DNA from: Tubulanus polymorphus
Lineage: Eukaryota > Nemertea > Palaeonemertea > Tubulaniformes > Tubulanidae
DNA length: 64,000 nucleotides
Direction of reading: 5' to 3'
NCBI RefSeq assembly: GCF_964204645.1
Contig: NC_134028.1
Span: 25,828,153 to 25,892,152 of the forward strand
Shown: in pieces, positions 35,317 through 48,430 of the stretch
How the letters are laid out: each line of letters begins with the position of its first letter
Numbering within the stretch: position 1 is the stretch's first letter
Notes under the pieces: model-generated
What the model was told of the DNA's origin: nothing
Seen by the model: the letters and a program-made list of their open reading frames with translations, nothing else
The model's database searches: none
Translations under genes and position numbers: made by a program

Positions 35317-37458
35317 AAGCCGAGAAATTCATACTCATGCGCTGTAAACATCTACGACGTCGCCCGTTTGTGTTTTCGACGACGGCGATCGGAAATCCAA
35401 AAAAATTATTTTCTCTAGATTTTACGAGGGACCGCTCGTAATTCGATTTCAGATTTCCAGCGCACGAACGTAAACATCACCAGAACAGATGATACTGCTC
35501 CGGCGCGTGCTCGTTTATAAAACTTGATGAAACATTACATGAATCCATTTCGAAAAAGACGCGAACGCCGGCTGAACTGAAATCACTCAATATTACAACG
35601 AAATACATAGTCACGCACGGTGAGGAAACGTCATACGGTCGTTTGTAGCAATGGCGCGAGCGAAATTATTTTTCTAACAAATCGTTTATATTTTACTGGC
35701 AAACGCTGCTTCGGGAACGTCATAATCGGGTCTAAGCGGTTATCATTAGATTCGGGAATCGATCACTGTGATCTACCCGAAGAAACTTCCCGATTTTATT
35801 TCAAAGCCTTGTTATTATATTCCTAAAAAAACATGCAGCTTTTTAATCAAAATTTTTATATAAATGGTCGTAAATACGAACATAGATACTGAATATATAT
35901 GTATATATATATATATATTATACATTGTGTAATATGAATTTAAAATGATTAAAACATTTTTAACCCTTTTATTATCTATTATCCATCATGTTAACCGTTA
36001 AATCCGTAAATATATATCGTAGCGCATTTCATTGGAATCATGTATGTTTCCTTCAAGAGTCAACTACCCACGCACAGTCTATGTATAAATATATCAAAGT
36101 TCCGAGTTGGTGTTTTTTGTTCGTGAAATATTTTCTAACTGTTTGTTTCTATGCAAATTGATTTCGAGGAAATCATCGACAAAAAAACCTAACGCCGGAA
36201 TCAAATTCCGATGCTTACGAGAATTATTGAATAAACCTTATTAGAAATAGTCATCAATTAGATTGAAACCTTTTCAAGCAAGGAATCTTTGATCCATATG
36301 AATCAAATTGACATAACAAATGTAATTTACAATTTGTCATTAAAATTTCAACTTTCAGCTTCATATTTCAATGTGTTGTATGACGATATTGTATACCATA
36401 CCATATTTCAATTATATCGTACAAAAACTATCGAGCTAAATTGATTTTTAACCTAGATTTATGTTGTTAAGAAACGTAGATGCATCATTCAACGTATGTT
36501 ATATGACATGAACTGCTGTTTTGCTGATATCGTCAAGAATTTGTTTTCATCATTGAAAACGCTTGTCGCGACTTAAGATTGGCTCTTCCCATCAAATACA
36601 TCGTCAAATTTGTCGATCTCTTCCAAGATATTTTCAAAATGTTGCCTTGCAAAAACAATTGGTTATCGTTAAACTTCGTCGTTTTTTAGATTGGGTAATA
36701 GGCCTGCGGCTAGGAATGTTGTGTATGAGGAAGTTTTAGTGTAGGTTTCAACTGAACCCGCTGCACAGGTCACAACGTGTCCTTCATGTGATGCAATATT
36801 ATTGTCTCTCAAGTTCACAATTTTTCAAATTTTAATAAAAATCGTTTCATTACAAGTTTTATGAATTATATCGAACGTCTTCAATGTGTTGTTTATTCTC
36901 GTCACGTCTCGGCTCCAAACTCTGATCGGCCTCACTAGCAGCCCGCCAGTAGATCCACTTCCGGTTCGACGTCATGAAGGCTTTTTGGTTTAGCTAAATT
37001 CGAATCAAATTCGATAAATTCGAAAGGATTTGTATATCTAATCGTTTTTCGTAAATGAGTCGAACCAATTTGTATATAAATTTGAGGTCACGACTCGAAA
37101 AGAAAATGGGGTCAGTGGTGACCGAATTATTGATAGAGTATAAAATGGTCGAAGAAGACGGATTTAGCTCTCTAAATCGTCACCAACTTGCTGGCCGAGC
37201 AAGTTAGTCAATTTGATAAATCGCTCTTCTAAACCGTGTCCATAAACGAGTTGATTTACCAAAGCGGATTCACTAAACCGCGAGTCGATTCAGTTTCGTA
37301 GAAACGCCTATAAGACAGCAACTATATCAGGCGAACGCTGAGTTTTAAGAACATTATAATTATGTATAACTGTATTAAATAAATTAAAGCATTATATCTC
37401 GTAACAGTAAATTGCGATAAAAAAAATCCTGCAAGTTTTGTTTTTCATTTTACGTCGA
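35317..37458. other. Intergenic region, convergent 3' flanks
   Basis: 3' flank of the CACNG-like gene and of the MOXD1-like gene. Includes a (TA)n stretch near 35895-35920. A 69-codon frame at 35620 is not supported as a gene. Confidence 0.45.
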
Positions 37459-40004
37459 TTATTGCATTACAGGGATGATGATCAGGAGAATCAGTAACGA
37501 TGAAATACTCGTGCGACCTCTATTGGCCGCAGAAGACAAACGCGATCTAAATCCGTACGAAACAGGCTGCGAACACGTGGTGTTGTTAACATACGGGTAT
37601 TTTATTCGAATTTTCGGCCGATACGTCGTTTTCTGGAAGAATAGAAAATTGATCGAGTGATCAACAACGATCCGATAAGTTTTTTTCGAAAATATCTAAA
37701 ATAGCCACCTACCGGCGAAACCATAGGACCTGCACCGCCCCCTATTTGTTCACAATACTCCCTGTACTGTGGAACAGCGTCGAGAACTTTCTGGAATTTT
37801 TTCGTCTCTTTATTCGTCCATTTGATTCGATTGAAATAGGAAAACATGTTATTTGTCTTTTGTGTCGGATCAAAATTAATTTCTCCGCTTCTACAAAAAC
37901 CAACACAAGAATTTCAATTTAACGGAGCTTAATTCGACAATTTCAAACATATTCTATATGATGACTTCTATTATACATGGCGTGTCCCGCACCTGACTTT
38001 GTCGACGACGTATTTTTTGATAGGCAGCCACTCGTACATCGTACTTAAACATTTAGTCAACTTGATTTTCGGGTAATACATCAAAAAGTGTATACACATT
38101 TCATCGCGTGTTGACGTACCGCCCTGAAATATTCACATTTACATATACAATAATTATCGCAGATAAGCGGCATTATCGAGCTTCATTACTTACCAATGTA
38201 AAGTTAGTTCGTCTGGATGTTCTGTAGGTACAAGTACTGATCAAATGATCGCCCTGAAAATAAGGAAATTTATCCTAAAAAAAGCTCGTTCTCTTATAAA
38301 ACATTTACGGTAAACAATTAACACTCACAGGCAAAACCTTAATCTGTTTCGGTAAAAGACGGAATTGCTGGAAATATAAATACATTCTATCAGAATTGTA
38401 ACGCGGTTTGAATGTGGCGAAAGTTGCCACTGAGTCACCGGAGAAATATGATTGAACATGCATCACGAATAGTTATTTAAAAAGGGAAGAAATGAACAAA
38501 CAAAAGTGCCCTTACAAGATGGCGGCTAGAAACTTTGTGTGTTTAAATGTGACTTCGTAGCATTGGATTCTGAAGTCAAGGAAAGATGTATTTGAATTAT
38601 ACCTGATAGTTGAAGTCGTAATGATTATCTCTGGCAATTTCTGGCAACTCGCGGCCATTTCTGACGTGTTTCATCCAGATGCGATGTCCCGACGTGTGTG
38701 TATGTAACATTACAGCTAACAGGTTTATACCGTTTACCGGAATATACTGAAAAACAAACAAGCTCCATACGATTCCGGAAAAACCGAGCTGCAGAAAGAG
38801 TTAGAGAGCGATGATTAACAGCATCGTAAAAATGTCCAGTTGTTTTATTTTTTGATAGAAAAACGTTATGTTTACAACTAAAGGACAACGATTTATCGTA
38901 ACGCGTAGTAAATATAGTCACGTGAATTACAGCTACATCGTCGGAAGAACTGAGTCACTTGGTCTATAGCGTCATGGGTCCCACTTACCTTCCCAGTACA
39001 AGATCCTGAACAGTAGTTATCGACTCTAAACTCTTTCGCTTTAGGCGGAATTAGCATCGGAGGCCACCAGACTGTATGACCAACTTCCAAAACACCTGCA
39101 TCGTGTTGTCGCAGCCGTTCTGTGTAGTAAAACCTCAAACCAGATTGATCACGAATCCCTACAAAAAATGGAACGAATAAATTTTGGATTCGCTATTTTT
39201 ATTCCGCAAAGAACATTCAAACTTTACAAAATGTTTCTGGGGTGTTTACTCGAACCGGAACCGAAATCTGTAGTTAGCACACACACAAAATCTGTAATAT
39301 CGACTGAACGTCATCCAACATGACCAACATTCGAATTCCTATTGTTTCGTTTCCGTCAGGTTGGTTTGTAAGGAACAACAGCGAATCAAATCAACAAGAA
39401 ATTATCTAAACATTTAAACTACCTTTTTTCATTCTTGGATTGTCGTAGTGAACTTCGAATAACATATAACGCGCGGGATCGTCACCCCCGAGGGGGTATC
39501 CCACATTCACAGGAAATACTAATCCCTAAAAGAAATAATTCGTATAAAACATTTCCAACATTTTTTCATGAATGATAATTATTCCGCCGTGTTGTTTATT
39601 GTTGTTACCTTCATTCCTATTGCATAAGCGAACATCACTACCTCGCAAGTCGATACATTGGCGGGCATCATTTGATCGTACAGACATTGACGCCCGGATC
39701 GAGAACTGAAGTGACTGACGAAACTACTGCATAAATACACCAATATATGATGAACTAAAGACTCGTGACCGGGCTGAATCAACGGTTTTATCTGAATCGA
39801 TAGAGACGAATTGGGAGAGTAAAAATGGTGTTAGTTAGAGCTATGCCTTGTGAATAGTAAAATGGCATATTGAAAACAACACGACTTACCTCAATTACGT
39901 GCACTTTTTTACTGAATTCCGGTAATTTAAATTGTTTGCACCAATATATTGTATCTTTATGCGGTAAATTATCCTTAAATTCAAGATTTATTCTCGTAAG
40001 ATAT

Positions 40005-40036
<32 letters not shown>

Positions 40037-42183
40037 TTTATTTCCACAATAAATTACAACATGTCATAGATATGGGATATCCGAGAATATACAAATATGA
40101 AATATTTTAATATAATTTGGAGGGGATTAGATGAAGGCAATGAAGGCTTATATAATATTTATGAAAAATACACGTAGTTTCCTTCAGCCGATATTTGGAA
40201 CTATTTGGAGAAAAACTTGCGTAAGTCATCACCACCGAGCTGATATTGACTAGTGATACTACCGCACCGATACTTACCGAATCCATTCTGACATCGAAGT
40301 ATTTCATGTAAAGTTCACGGTGTATTTGTAATTGTACCGGTCTGTTATAGTCGAGTAATGTCAAACTGATCGAACCTCGGTTTTTTCCGTGATAAGGAAA
40401 TGTAATGAAAGATTCCGGGTCTTTATCTCCCCACGCGTATATTATGCGACTAGTTCCGTACTGAAATAAAGAAGCTGGAGTTTTGATTGATTGAGTTTTG
40501 AACCGTTTTGAACCGTTCTGGGCCGTGAAACATTAAGAATATATCCTTCGATTCAGAGTGTGCTTAGCCATATATAAAAATCACATTTCCTCTGATTTAG
40601 GATCAGGACGATTCGTAAACTAGCACATTTTTATCACGTTTTAAAACAATCTTAGCTGAAAATTATTGGGTTAATGCTATGGTTCTGGCAGATATTCCCA
40701 ATTCTATAAATGTCAGCCAAAAAGCTATGACTCAAATCTGGTGGGTTCACGAGGTACATTATTTATCTGTATTTAGGTGTACACTGGCGGCCCCGGAGAG
40801 GGTAAAAGAGGTTGAATGCGAGGGCAAATATATCGTCAAAATCATTTTATTGACCTCGCTACCGATAATAAAAATCACCTAATAAAAAATACGCCGTCGG
40901 TAACCGTCTGATTCATACAAAACTACGTAAACTGATCCACCTGATGATGGCTGTTAGTTAACTGCCGAAACGTTGTGATTTCAAAATAATAAATTCTATC
41001 GTACAATTTAATTCGAAGTGTGGGATTTCTTCATTCATCTACGTAAACAAAAATGGAAATTTCTCGCGTGAATATATGCGCGGATTTGTCGTTGAAATTT
41101 CTGGAATAAGCCAGAATAGGATTTTGAAGTATATTTCTATACGTTAGGTAAATATTTCATGAGCAAGACGCTATAGGCACCTTCGGCAAGCGAGGTTTCT
41201 AATTTGATGATATAAAGAAAATAAATTCTCAGATCAGACATTAGGATGGAAGGTTTTATGTATTGTACTTCAAATTCCTGCCTGTAGCCAGATCACTGAT
41301 ACTTTGATATATGGCAGTTTTTATCGGGTAGATTTGAAGATGTTGATGATATAGTTTGCTACAGTAGCAGGCTGGGATGCTGACTTTCATCTTAGTAAAG
41401 CTTTGTAACATTAAATGTATCTTTCATCTCCAGATGAGTGATGCTGTTAAATTATAACTGCCCTGAAGATAATTTCTTTCCGTTTGAACTGCGCACATCA
41501 AAAATATATGTTATCGCTTTAAAAAAAAAATGCAACCTTGCACGAAACAAAAAAAAGAAATACATTTATATCTAACCTTTATTTGTTGGTCATTATCATC
41601 GCAGGGAAGTAATTTTCGTCGGAATTTAAACATTGTGAAATGTTCATTTTCGCCTGATGCGAGTAAGTGATAATCCTGACTCGTGTCGATCTTAGGACGA
41701 TAGCGTCCAGACGCGTGCATATCCTAAACACAATAATACAATGGAGAAAGAAATTATGAATTATTTCACGGGATTCTTTTATACATCAGAAATCATCCGG
41801 GAATTACGACCATGTATCTAATTATTTCTGTTCTCGTAACCGACCTGAAAATGAACGTGTCCGCTGTTTGTGACCCATCCAACGACCATATCAGCACCTT
41901 TCATTCCTCCGTGACTTGATAAACCGAACCCCAGCCAGCCCGTCGTCCTCGCGTGAAGCTCGAACGTCATCGATTCTTCGTCGAAATCCCAGAACAAATA
42001 GATCTTACCCCGGGCCAGTGTGTGTTTGTTGATGTAACTGCGAGTCGGTCGCGGGATCGGCTCCTCCGATGAGAAGTGTCTGCTTGACGGTGAATTGATG
42101 TGCGCGAAACGGTCAGAGTTGCACAGTTCACACATCCACAATCCGTATATCGATAGAAAGATTAAATATTGTCCGGAATACAT
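37459..42183 (-). CDS. DBH-like copper monooxygenase, MOXD1-like
   Basis: Thirteen coding exons read right to left: 41845-42183, 41577-41723, 40278-40460, 39890-39973, 39609-39791, 39423-39525, 38989-39158, 38603-38746, 38329-38367, 38194-38253, 37993-38123, 37713-37890, 37459-37632 (644 aa; human MOXD1 is about 613). Signal peptide MYSGQYLIFLSIYGLWMCEL is followed by a DOMON domain (LFWDFDEESMTFELHA, GADMVVGWV), then the two Cu type II monooxygenase domains. Copper ligands in the family positions are all visible: His-His in SLVHHILVY, His in FEVHYDNP, His-x-His in MLHTHTSG and Met in RDEMCIHF. The terminal exon ends in a hydrophobic tail (SLLILLIIIPVMQ), suggesting a membrane or GPI-anchored form. 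An in-frame ATG at 42240 would add residues before the signal peptide and is not preferred. The substrate is not known; MOXD1 proteins are ER-resident. Confidence 0.9.
40005..40036. repeat. (AAT)n microsatellite
   Basis: About 10 AAT units in the MOXD1-like intron between exons at 39890 and 40278. Confidence 0.9.
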
Positions 42184-43658
42184 AGTTTTAAGAGTAAAAC
42201 TGAATCGAGAATCAGAGAACAATGCGCTGATACCACTCACTCTGTTCAGAGATTGTTATTCGTTGCTCGAATGAATTCGTCGAATATTTCGACGCGCGGT
42301 TTTCTGGTCATAAAAACATAAAAACAGCAATAAATCCAATTCTCTAAATGACAATAACGCGTATTATGCGCTTTGAATATGAAATAACAACTTCTCTCAA
42401 ACTCGCGCTTCAAAATTGTGCGTAAAATCTTTTTTCAACAGTAACGCGATATTCGGCTTGTTTTATAAATTCGATATATTTAACAATTTGCCGGAAACTG
42501 GTTCGATGCTCGTAGGCGTCGGTTCGCATGTGATGAGGTTCTAACCGCATCGGCGCACAACGACCGAGTCCTGAATATCCATCATCCGTTCTATGTTGCT
42601 TTTCGAGAATGAAACCCGCGCAAAAAAATCTCTACCAGATTTTAATGGTTTGATAACAAAACATTTATTTCGCAAACGTTCGATTCGATGGACGTTAGAA
42701 CAGCAATTAGCGGCTAAAAACGTCTGCGTTACATCTCGGCGTTCGTTGCGCACTTCGCCGCCGAGCGGGATCTAAACCGGGGCCGAATTCGTCTGATCTC
42801 CGGCTGCTTTCCACCGTAAACAGGTCAACGTTTTTACGACACGATGCGGATGAAAGTAGCGGGAACGATAAACAACCAAGCGGGTTTATCATTAATTCGT
42901 GGAGTTTGCTGTTGCATTTGCTTAATCAAAGGCCGCCTAAACAAGCAGCCTTTGATATCTTAATTTCTGAATATATGTTATGCGGAAATCGTACAGTGCG
43001 AAACTATCCTTTTGATCTTCACTTTTCTTAAAAATTGATGTCTATTCGATTCCGCTCAGTCGCCGTAGTACAATTTTATGATTCTAATATCTGAACACTG
43101 CCGATTTATGTTTCGTTGGCTTCAAAGGCAAAACGCATACTTGACCGTGAAATCTAGCCTGGTTATTTTGGTGAAGAGAGAATCGGATGGAAATGAAAGA
43201 GAAAAATCTATCGTAATATCGAAAAAAAACGATCGACATGTGACCCCGACGTGACTTGAACACGCAACCTTCTGATCTGGAGTCAGACGCGCTACCGTTG
43301 CGCCACGGAGTCCGTTGCACACACTTGGTGAACTCAACGAAACAGCGAGAATGTCACCTAAGTTCAAATAGCCTTTAGAAATAACGCGCCGATATCTTAA
43401 ATAAATTTTAGGGGAATTTTATTCCACAGCTAACAATTTCGATAGAAAAAAGGAACACGAAAGGTTCCACATTTATCACGACTCGATTGATAATAATTAA
43501 GTAAGTCAACACTTATCCAGAAAAACGACCAGTAAAAGGTGCCCTGAGAGCGCACGTGATTTCGTGAGAAAGTAATATAACACAAGTTTACACAATCACT
43601 TTTTAATTATACTGTTACCGATGGATTCAGAACATACAAAACAAAATTAAACACAAAT
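42184..43658. other. Intergenic region with tRNA
   Basis: Divergent upstream region between the MOXD1-like gene (-) and the ligand-gated channel (+), containing tRNA-Trp and no other supported gene. ORFs on both strands around 42540-42890 overlap each other and lack protein features. Confidence 0.5.
43241..43312 (-). tRNA. tRNA-Trp (CCA)
   Basis: 72-nt cloverleaf on the minus strand. The acceptor stem GACTCCG/CGGGGTC pairs fully (one G-U) with discriminator A. D arm GGCGCAACGGTAGCGC contains the A box. The anticodon loop CTCCAGA gives anticodon CCA, between TCTGA and TCAGA. The T arm has GTTCAAGTC. There is no intron. Short minus-strand ORFs across it are spurious. Confidence 0.95.
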
Positions 43659-45921
43659 ATGAAGAGATTCTTTGCAATCAGTTTTATCAATATTTGCCTG
43701 GTACAAATATGGTAGGTAATTCTTATCAATATATTTTGCCTTATTTTAAATAAAATCCCGCAATAAATTAATAAATGATAAAATGTTTATTAAAAAAAAT
43801 CATTTTATCATTAAGTAATTTATGGTGGGATTTTATTCGTATCGTTTTATCACGGATATTGTGATCTACATGATTCATTGCCTTTTTTATTGCAATTTAT
43901 TTATTTTGTTTTTAATTATATCTATTTGAGAAATAATTTCATTTTTTCAGCTATGGCGGCGGAAATAGAACTTTAATTCAGCAGGTATTAAACGAGTTAA
44001 TACACGGTGGTAATTACAGTAAGGCTATTCGACCATTCGAAATAATGGGTAAGTTTCAGTTGATATTGAAATCTTCCATAAACTCCATTTCTTTATATAC
44101 AAAATCATTATCGATTCTTTGTTTTTCTTGATCAGCGCATCCTGTCCACGTTAAGGTGAATATGAAAATTAATACTATAAGCCACGTAGATAGTTCAAAT
44201 ATGGTAAGATTTAATTGAAGAAGGAATTAAACATCTCTGAACATTGGCGCAACTTGATGATAAAATGATAAAATCTTTTTCAGGAGTATAAAATGAGTAT
44301 AATGTTACGTCAGATTTGGATGGACCCGAGACTATCATATACTATATACAATAATCATATCACCTTAGACGCCGAGTACAGGCGGAAGATCTGGACTCCG
44401 GATACATTTTTCTCCAACGAGAAAATGTCTCGTAGACATATGGAAACCGAGCCTAATGTACTGATCAGAATTTACCCAAACGGTACTGTCTACTACAGCA
44501 TCAGGTATTGTTTGAAAAAAAAAAATTTCAATCGGAACATTGTATTTTTCAAATTCTTCGGTTTCTTTTACAAGATCTCAAAACTTGATAGAAAATGAAC
44601 GTATATTCGAATTGAGGGGAAAACTTTATGTAAAGGCGCTGCATTTATTTCAGGTTAACGTTAACGATTAAATGCGCGATGGATTTGAAATATTTCCCGT
44701 TAGACACACAACACTGTTTCCTATTCACTGAAAGCTGTAAGTACTAAATTTACGAAAATCTCCGAAACCCTGAAACTTATTGCGTATTCGCAAATGCCAT
44801 CATAAAACAAAATATATGTAGTTATATGCTATGTTTTTATGTATTTGCTACAGATGCATTCACTACGGCTGATGTGACAATGCAGTGGTACGGTTTGGGT
44901 ATAGAATGCGAGGATACCGATCTATTTTTACCATCTTACAAGGTGGCTCGAATACGGATTGGAAGTTGTGGGGCCAGTTATCTGTCTGGTATGTGATATT
45001 CATGTTAAATCACATGAAATAGATTAGAAAATTTTTAGAGATTTATTGTTTTTGTTTGTATTTTAGGCGATTATCCGTGTTTGGTGTCGGAGTTACGATT
45101 CACACGTTTATACGGATATTATCTGATACAGGTTTACATCCCCAGCGGACTAGTGGTCGTTCTCGCATTTCTCTCGTTCTGGATTGACGTCAGCGCAGTT
45201 CCGGCACGTGTTACCCTCGGGATCACGTCCGTTCTGACGATCATCACCCAAACTTCGTCGAATCGGGCGTCGCTGCCTCATGTATCGTACGTGAAAGCGA
45301 TGGATGTTTGGATGTCGGTTTGTCTGGCGTTCGCTATCGGGGCACTCGTCGAATTCGCGATCGTGAATTACTATTTCCGTAAAGACAAAGAAAAACTTGC
45401 CCAGAAAGCAACTGAGGCGCAAAACAAAGCTCAGGTTCGTCTGGAGAATCGAGCAATTACAACTCTTTTTGATTTTTTTCCTGAATTCCTTACGACTGTT
45501 CTCTATGCTTATATTCCAACCCCGACTTCAGTTTATGCAAAATCTGAAATAAATTGCAATTGCTGTTAATCGATTGAATATATACCTGATGTAAATCAAT
45601 AGTATCTGTTTTCAGATGGCCGATGATGCCAATGGGAACGCAAAAAATGCCGAAACACAATTCGAAATGAGCGAAAGTGGGAATTGTACCTACAATCTGG
45701 ATGACAAAACGCGACAAAAAGGGACCAAACCCGTACCGAAATTCATGAAGAAGTTTACACGCTCGGATTGGATCGATTTTGCAGCGAGGATTGGATTTTT
45801 AGGAAGTTTTTTGATTTTTACAATAGTGTATTGGGTCTACTATATCATAGTATCGAATGATTTAGATTCATCTGTGAGACCAGATCCTTTCAGCAATATG
45901 ACTATTGTAAAAAATACGTAA
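43659..45921 (+). CDS. Cys-loop ligand-gated anion channel subunit (GlyR/GluCl-like)
   Basis: Eight coding exons (443 aa): 43659-43711, 43951-44048, 44136-44203, 44284-44504, 44654-44736, 44854-44988, 45067-45434, 45616-45921. Signal peptide MKRFFAISFINICLVQI, then the extracellular ligand-binding domain: WTPDTFF in loop A, the Cys loop CAMDLKYFPLDTQHC (exon 5) with the family's 13 residues between cysteines, and a second disulfide pair in loop C (SCGASYLSGDYPC) as in glycine, glutamate-Cl and histamine-Cl receptors. M1 follows YGYYLIQVYIPSGL; M2 begins PARVTLGITSVLT, where the PAR motif is the usual mark of anion selectivity; M3 is VWMSVCLAFAIGALVEFAIV; M4 is FLGSFLIFTIVYWVYYIIV. The M3-M4 loop is short and Lys/Asp-rich. 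The likely role is a pentameric chloride channel at synapses; the ligand cannot be told from sequence alone. AATAAA at 45938. Confidence 0.9.
43749..43837. repeat. Short foldback repeat in channel intron 1
   Basis: Arms AATAAAATCCCGCAATAAAT and its imperfect complement ATTTATGGTGGGATTTTATT span the stretch, continuing inward as ATGATAAAATG/CATTTTATCAT around a 16-nt AT-rich loop. Confidence 0.75.
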
Positions 45922-45937
45922 AGAGTTGTGAAGTCAG

Positions 45938-45943
45938 AATAAA
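45938..45943 (+). promoter_or_regulatory. Polyadenylation signal, ligand-gated channel
   Basis: AATAAA 17 bp after the stop codon of the channel gene. Confidence 0.5.
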
Positions 45944-47959
45944 GATTCAACATATCGTTTCTGGTCCCCGGCAACATACATTGCATCTGTTCAAAAAGGT
46001 AGACGAGCCTCGGAGGGAAATGTGTACATAACGATTTTAAATCTATCGAAATTCTCCAACATCTTTCCTCCTTACAATTATATGATTTCTTTATCATAAT
46101 ATGTCTTTGAATTATGTATCTACAGCTTCAAACTCGTGTCTGAGAATTTCCCTCCATTTTTAAAGAAACTTCTTGATTTACTAAAAAGCTGCGCGTCTTC
46201 GAAATACATTTTGTGCTCGTTTCTAGAATCTAATTAAAATCTTGAAAACTTTATGCCATAAAATAGTTCTTCGGTTGTTGATGAATTGGCGAATGGAAGA
46301 TTACAGGGAAACCATACGTTTGTGTAATGTGGGCGTTTCGGGAAACAATGTTGATCGGAGACCCTGGTTAGCGAGGATGATAGGGTTAACGTTGTGGGCG
46401 GTTGAAACATACGTAACAATGATTGGGTTGGTTTTTATGGACGCTTTCTTCAAGAGGATAATAGCGTGTGAAATAACGTTAAAACATAAAGTGGACTTGA
46501 CCACCTAGCAACCGAAGAATATGATACTTGTAATTTCTGCACGGCCGCACCGGCAGCCCAACCGTATACAACCAACAGCCCAACCCTATATAATATTCGA
46601 TAGGCTTCTCTGATAGTTGAGATCGTAATTGAGATATCGACGGCAAAGATTTGCTCTTAGTTACGATATCAAATTCCAACAAATCGAAAAACTTTACTTG
46701 ACGGAGTGAAAAGGAAACATAGTTGATTAATTCAGAAATAATTTTTTTGAAGTTATACAATATTGTCTGTCGCCTTAGGGAATTGAATGGTAACTAGCCT
46801 GTTGGATTAAAAGACCACCTTTTAGTGGCTCGGTGTTTGCGGCCAGTGATTGAAATAACTTACAAATACTGGAATAATGGAATAATGTTCGTTTGGAAAT
46901 CGTTCAACAGAATTGACCGCAATCTGAAAATCATTACACACTTCACAACCTCCACATATACCATTCATCCGTCAAACCAAATCCGATCAAAACAGAATCT
47001 CATTAAATACATTTCGATGCAAATTCTACATGCACCGAATCGATCGGTTTCAAGGGCTACTTCACGAATGAAAATCTATTTCACAACTGAAGTACCTTGT
47101 GTTATTGTTTCTGAGTGCACTCCTTCTTGCAATGGAGGCTCGTAGGTCTTAATTATACTTGTCAAGTAGCAGGTCGGTGTCTTTATAATGGATCACAAGA
47201 AAGTGAATTTCATGCCGTTCTATTTTCTGCCATAAGGTTTCAAGAATATCGATACTCTTAAGTCGTGTATTCAATATATTTCAGACGATAGAAAAAGCTA
47301 CCATACAAAGTCTCTTTTGAGTTGAAAATGTGTTGTTGGGCATTTCAAGATACGAGACTGCTGACTTTTAATCTTGATACACGAATTTAGAGACTGTAGT
47401 AGGGCCCGTCATAAAGTATCTATTGAACTTATATCGAAGGATAACAAGTGAAGGAATTGCTCCAATATTTGGAATATAATCTGAGATTTGATTTTTAAGG
47501 TTTTTTCATACTATATGATAGTCGTGGTGGACATTCAGTGTCAATTCGCGAGTTGCTGAAGATTTGTCTATTACGTGGATTGAATGTAAAATCCACTCCT
47601 AATTCTACATCCCACGACCAATACCACGACTAATGAATCGAAATTCGTATGATACAAATTTCACTTGCTCAAATCAAAAAGATTGCACCTTCGAATTGTC
47701 CAAAGAGTTGTGTATAAAACCCTATAATCATCGTGCAACCCTGAGGACATAGCATCGTCGCGGTTTCATGTATATGTGGACACTGATACCCGGGTGTGTT
47801 TCTGCCCCGGGGAGGTCACCAGGGGTGCCAACAGGGGGCGGTCTACCAGGAAGCTATGATCTGATACAAGCGATAAAAATAAGGCGGAAAATTAGGTCAT
47901 TGACATCTGAAAGCCGTAATTAAATCGTTGAAAACCGGGGGATGATTGGGTGACTATGG

Positions 47960-48430
47960 GGTACGGATTAGCGTAATGAATTCTCAGCGGGTTTCAGTCC
48001 ACGAAAAATGAGATTCGATCTAGTGGAAAATACCCTCAAAGGCTGTCAGTAGTTCCCTCATTGTACTGTTTGACCTTTCATTTGTAATGGTCTTCGGCGG
48101 TTAACTTATAAAAGTTATGAAATGTCAAAATTCGAAAAAAATCACTGATTCTTTGTAGATAAACGCCTTAAACAGTAAGATTGAAAATCCGCGGGAGAAT
48201 AAATGAATTCTTAAGCAGCGTGTCAGTCCACGAAAAATAGGTGCGATCTTGTGGAAAATACCCTCGAAGGCTGTCAGAGGTTCCCTTCAATTTACTGAAA
48301 ATATCAAAATTCCTAACACATGAATTATTCCACGCAGATCAATGCATTCTAAAAACAGTAAGATTGAAAGCCCGTTGGAGTAAATGTATGAATTCTTACA
48401 CAGGGTATGGGCCTACATTGACAGGGATAG
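47960..48430. repeat. Diverged tandem repeat, unit about 230 bp
   Basis: Two full units and part of a third. Shared blocks: ATGAATTCT, CAGTCCACGAAAAAT, GTGGAAAATACCCTC, AAGGCTGTCAG, GTTCCCT and AACAGTAAGATTGAAA. Units start near 47970, 48200 and 48385. Confidence 0.75.

Noticed and set aside
37475-37660. Plus-strand ORF preceded by TTACAG
   Set aside because: The opposite strand carries the phase-matched terminal exon of the MOXD1-like gene.
46234-46508. Overlapping ORFs on both strands
   Set aside because: Neither has a recognisable family, start context or splice structure.
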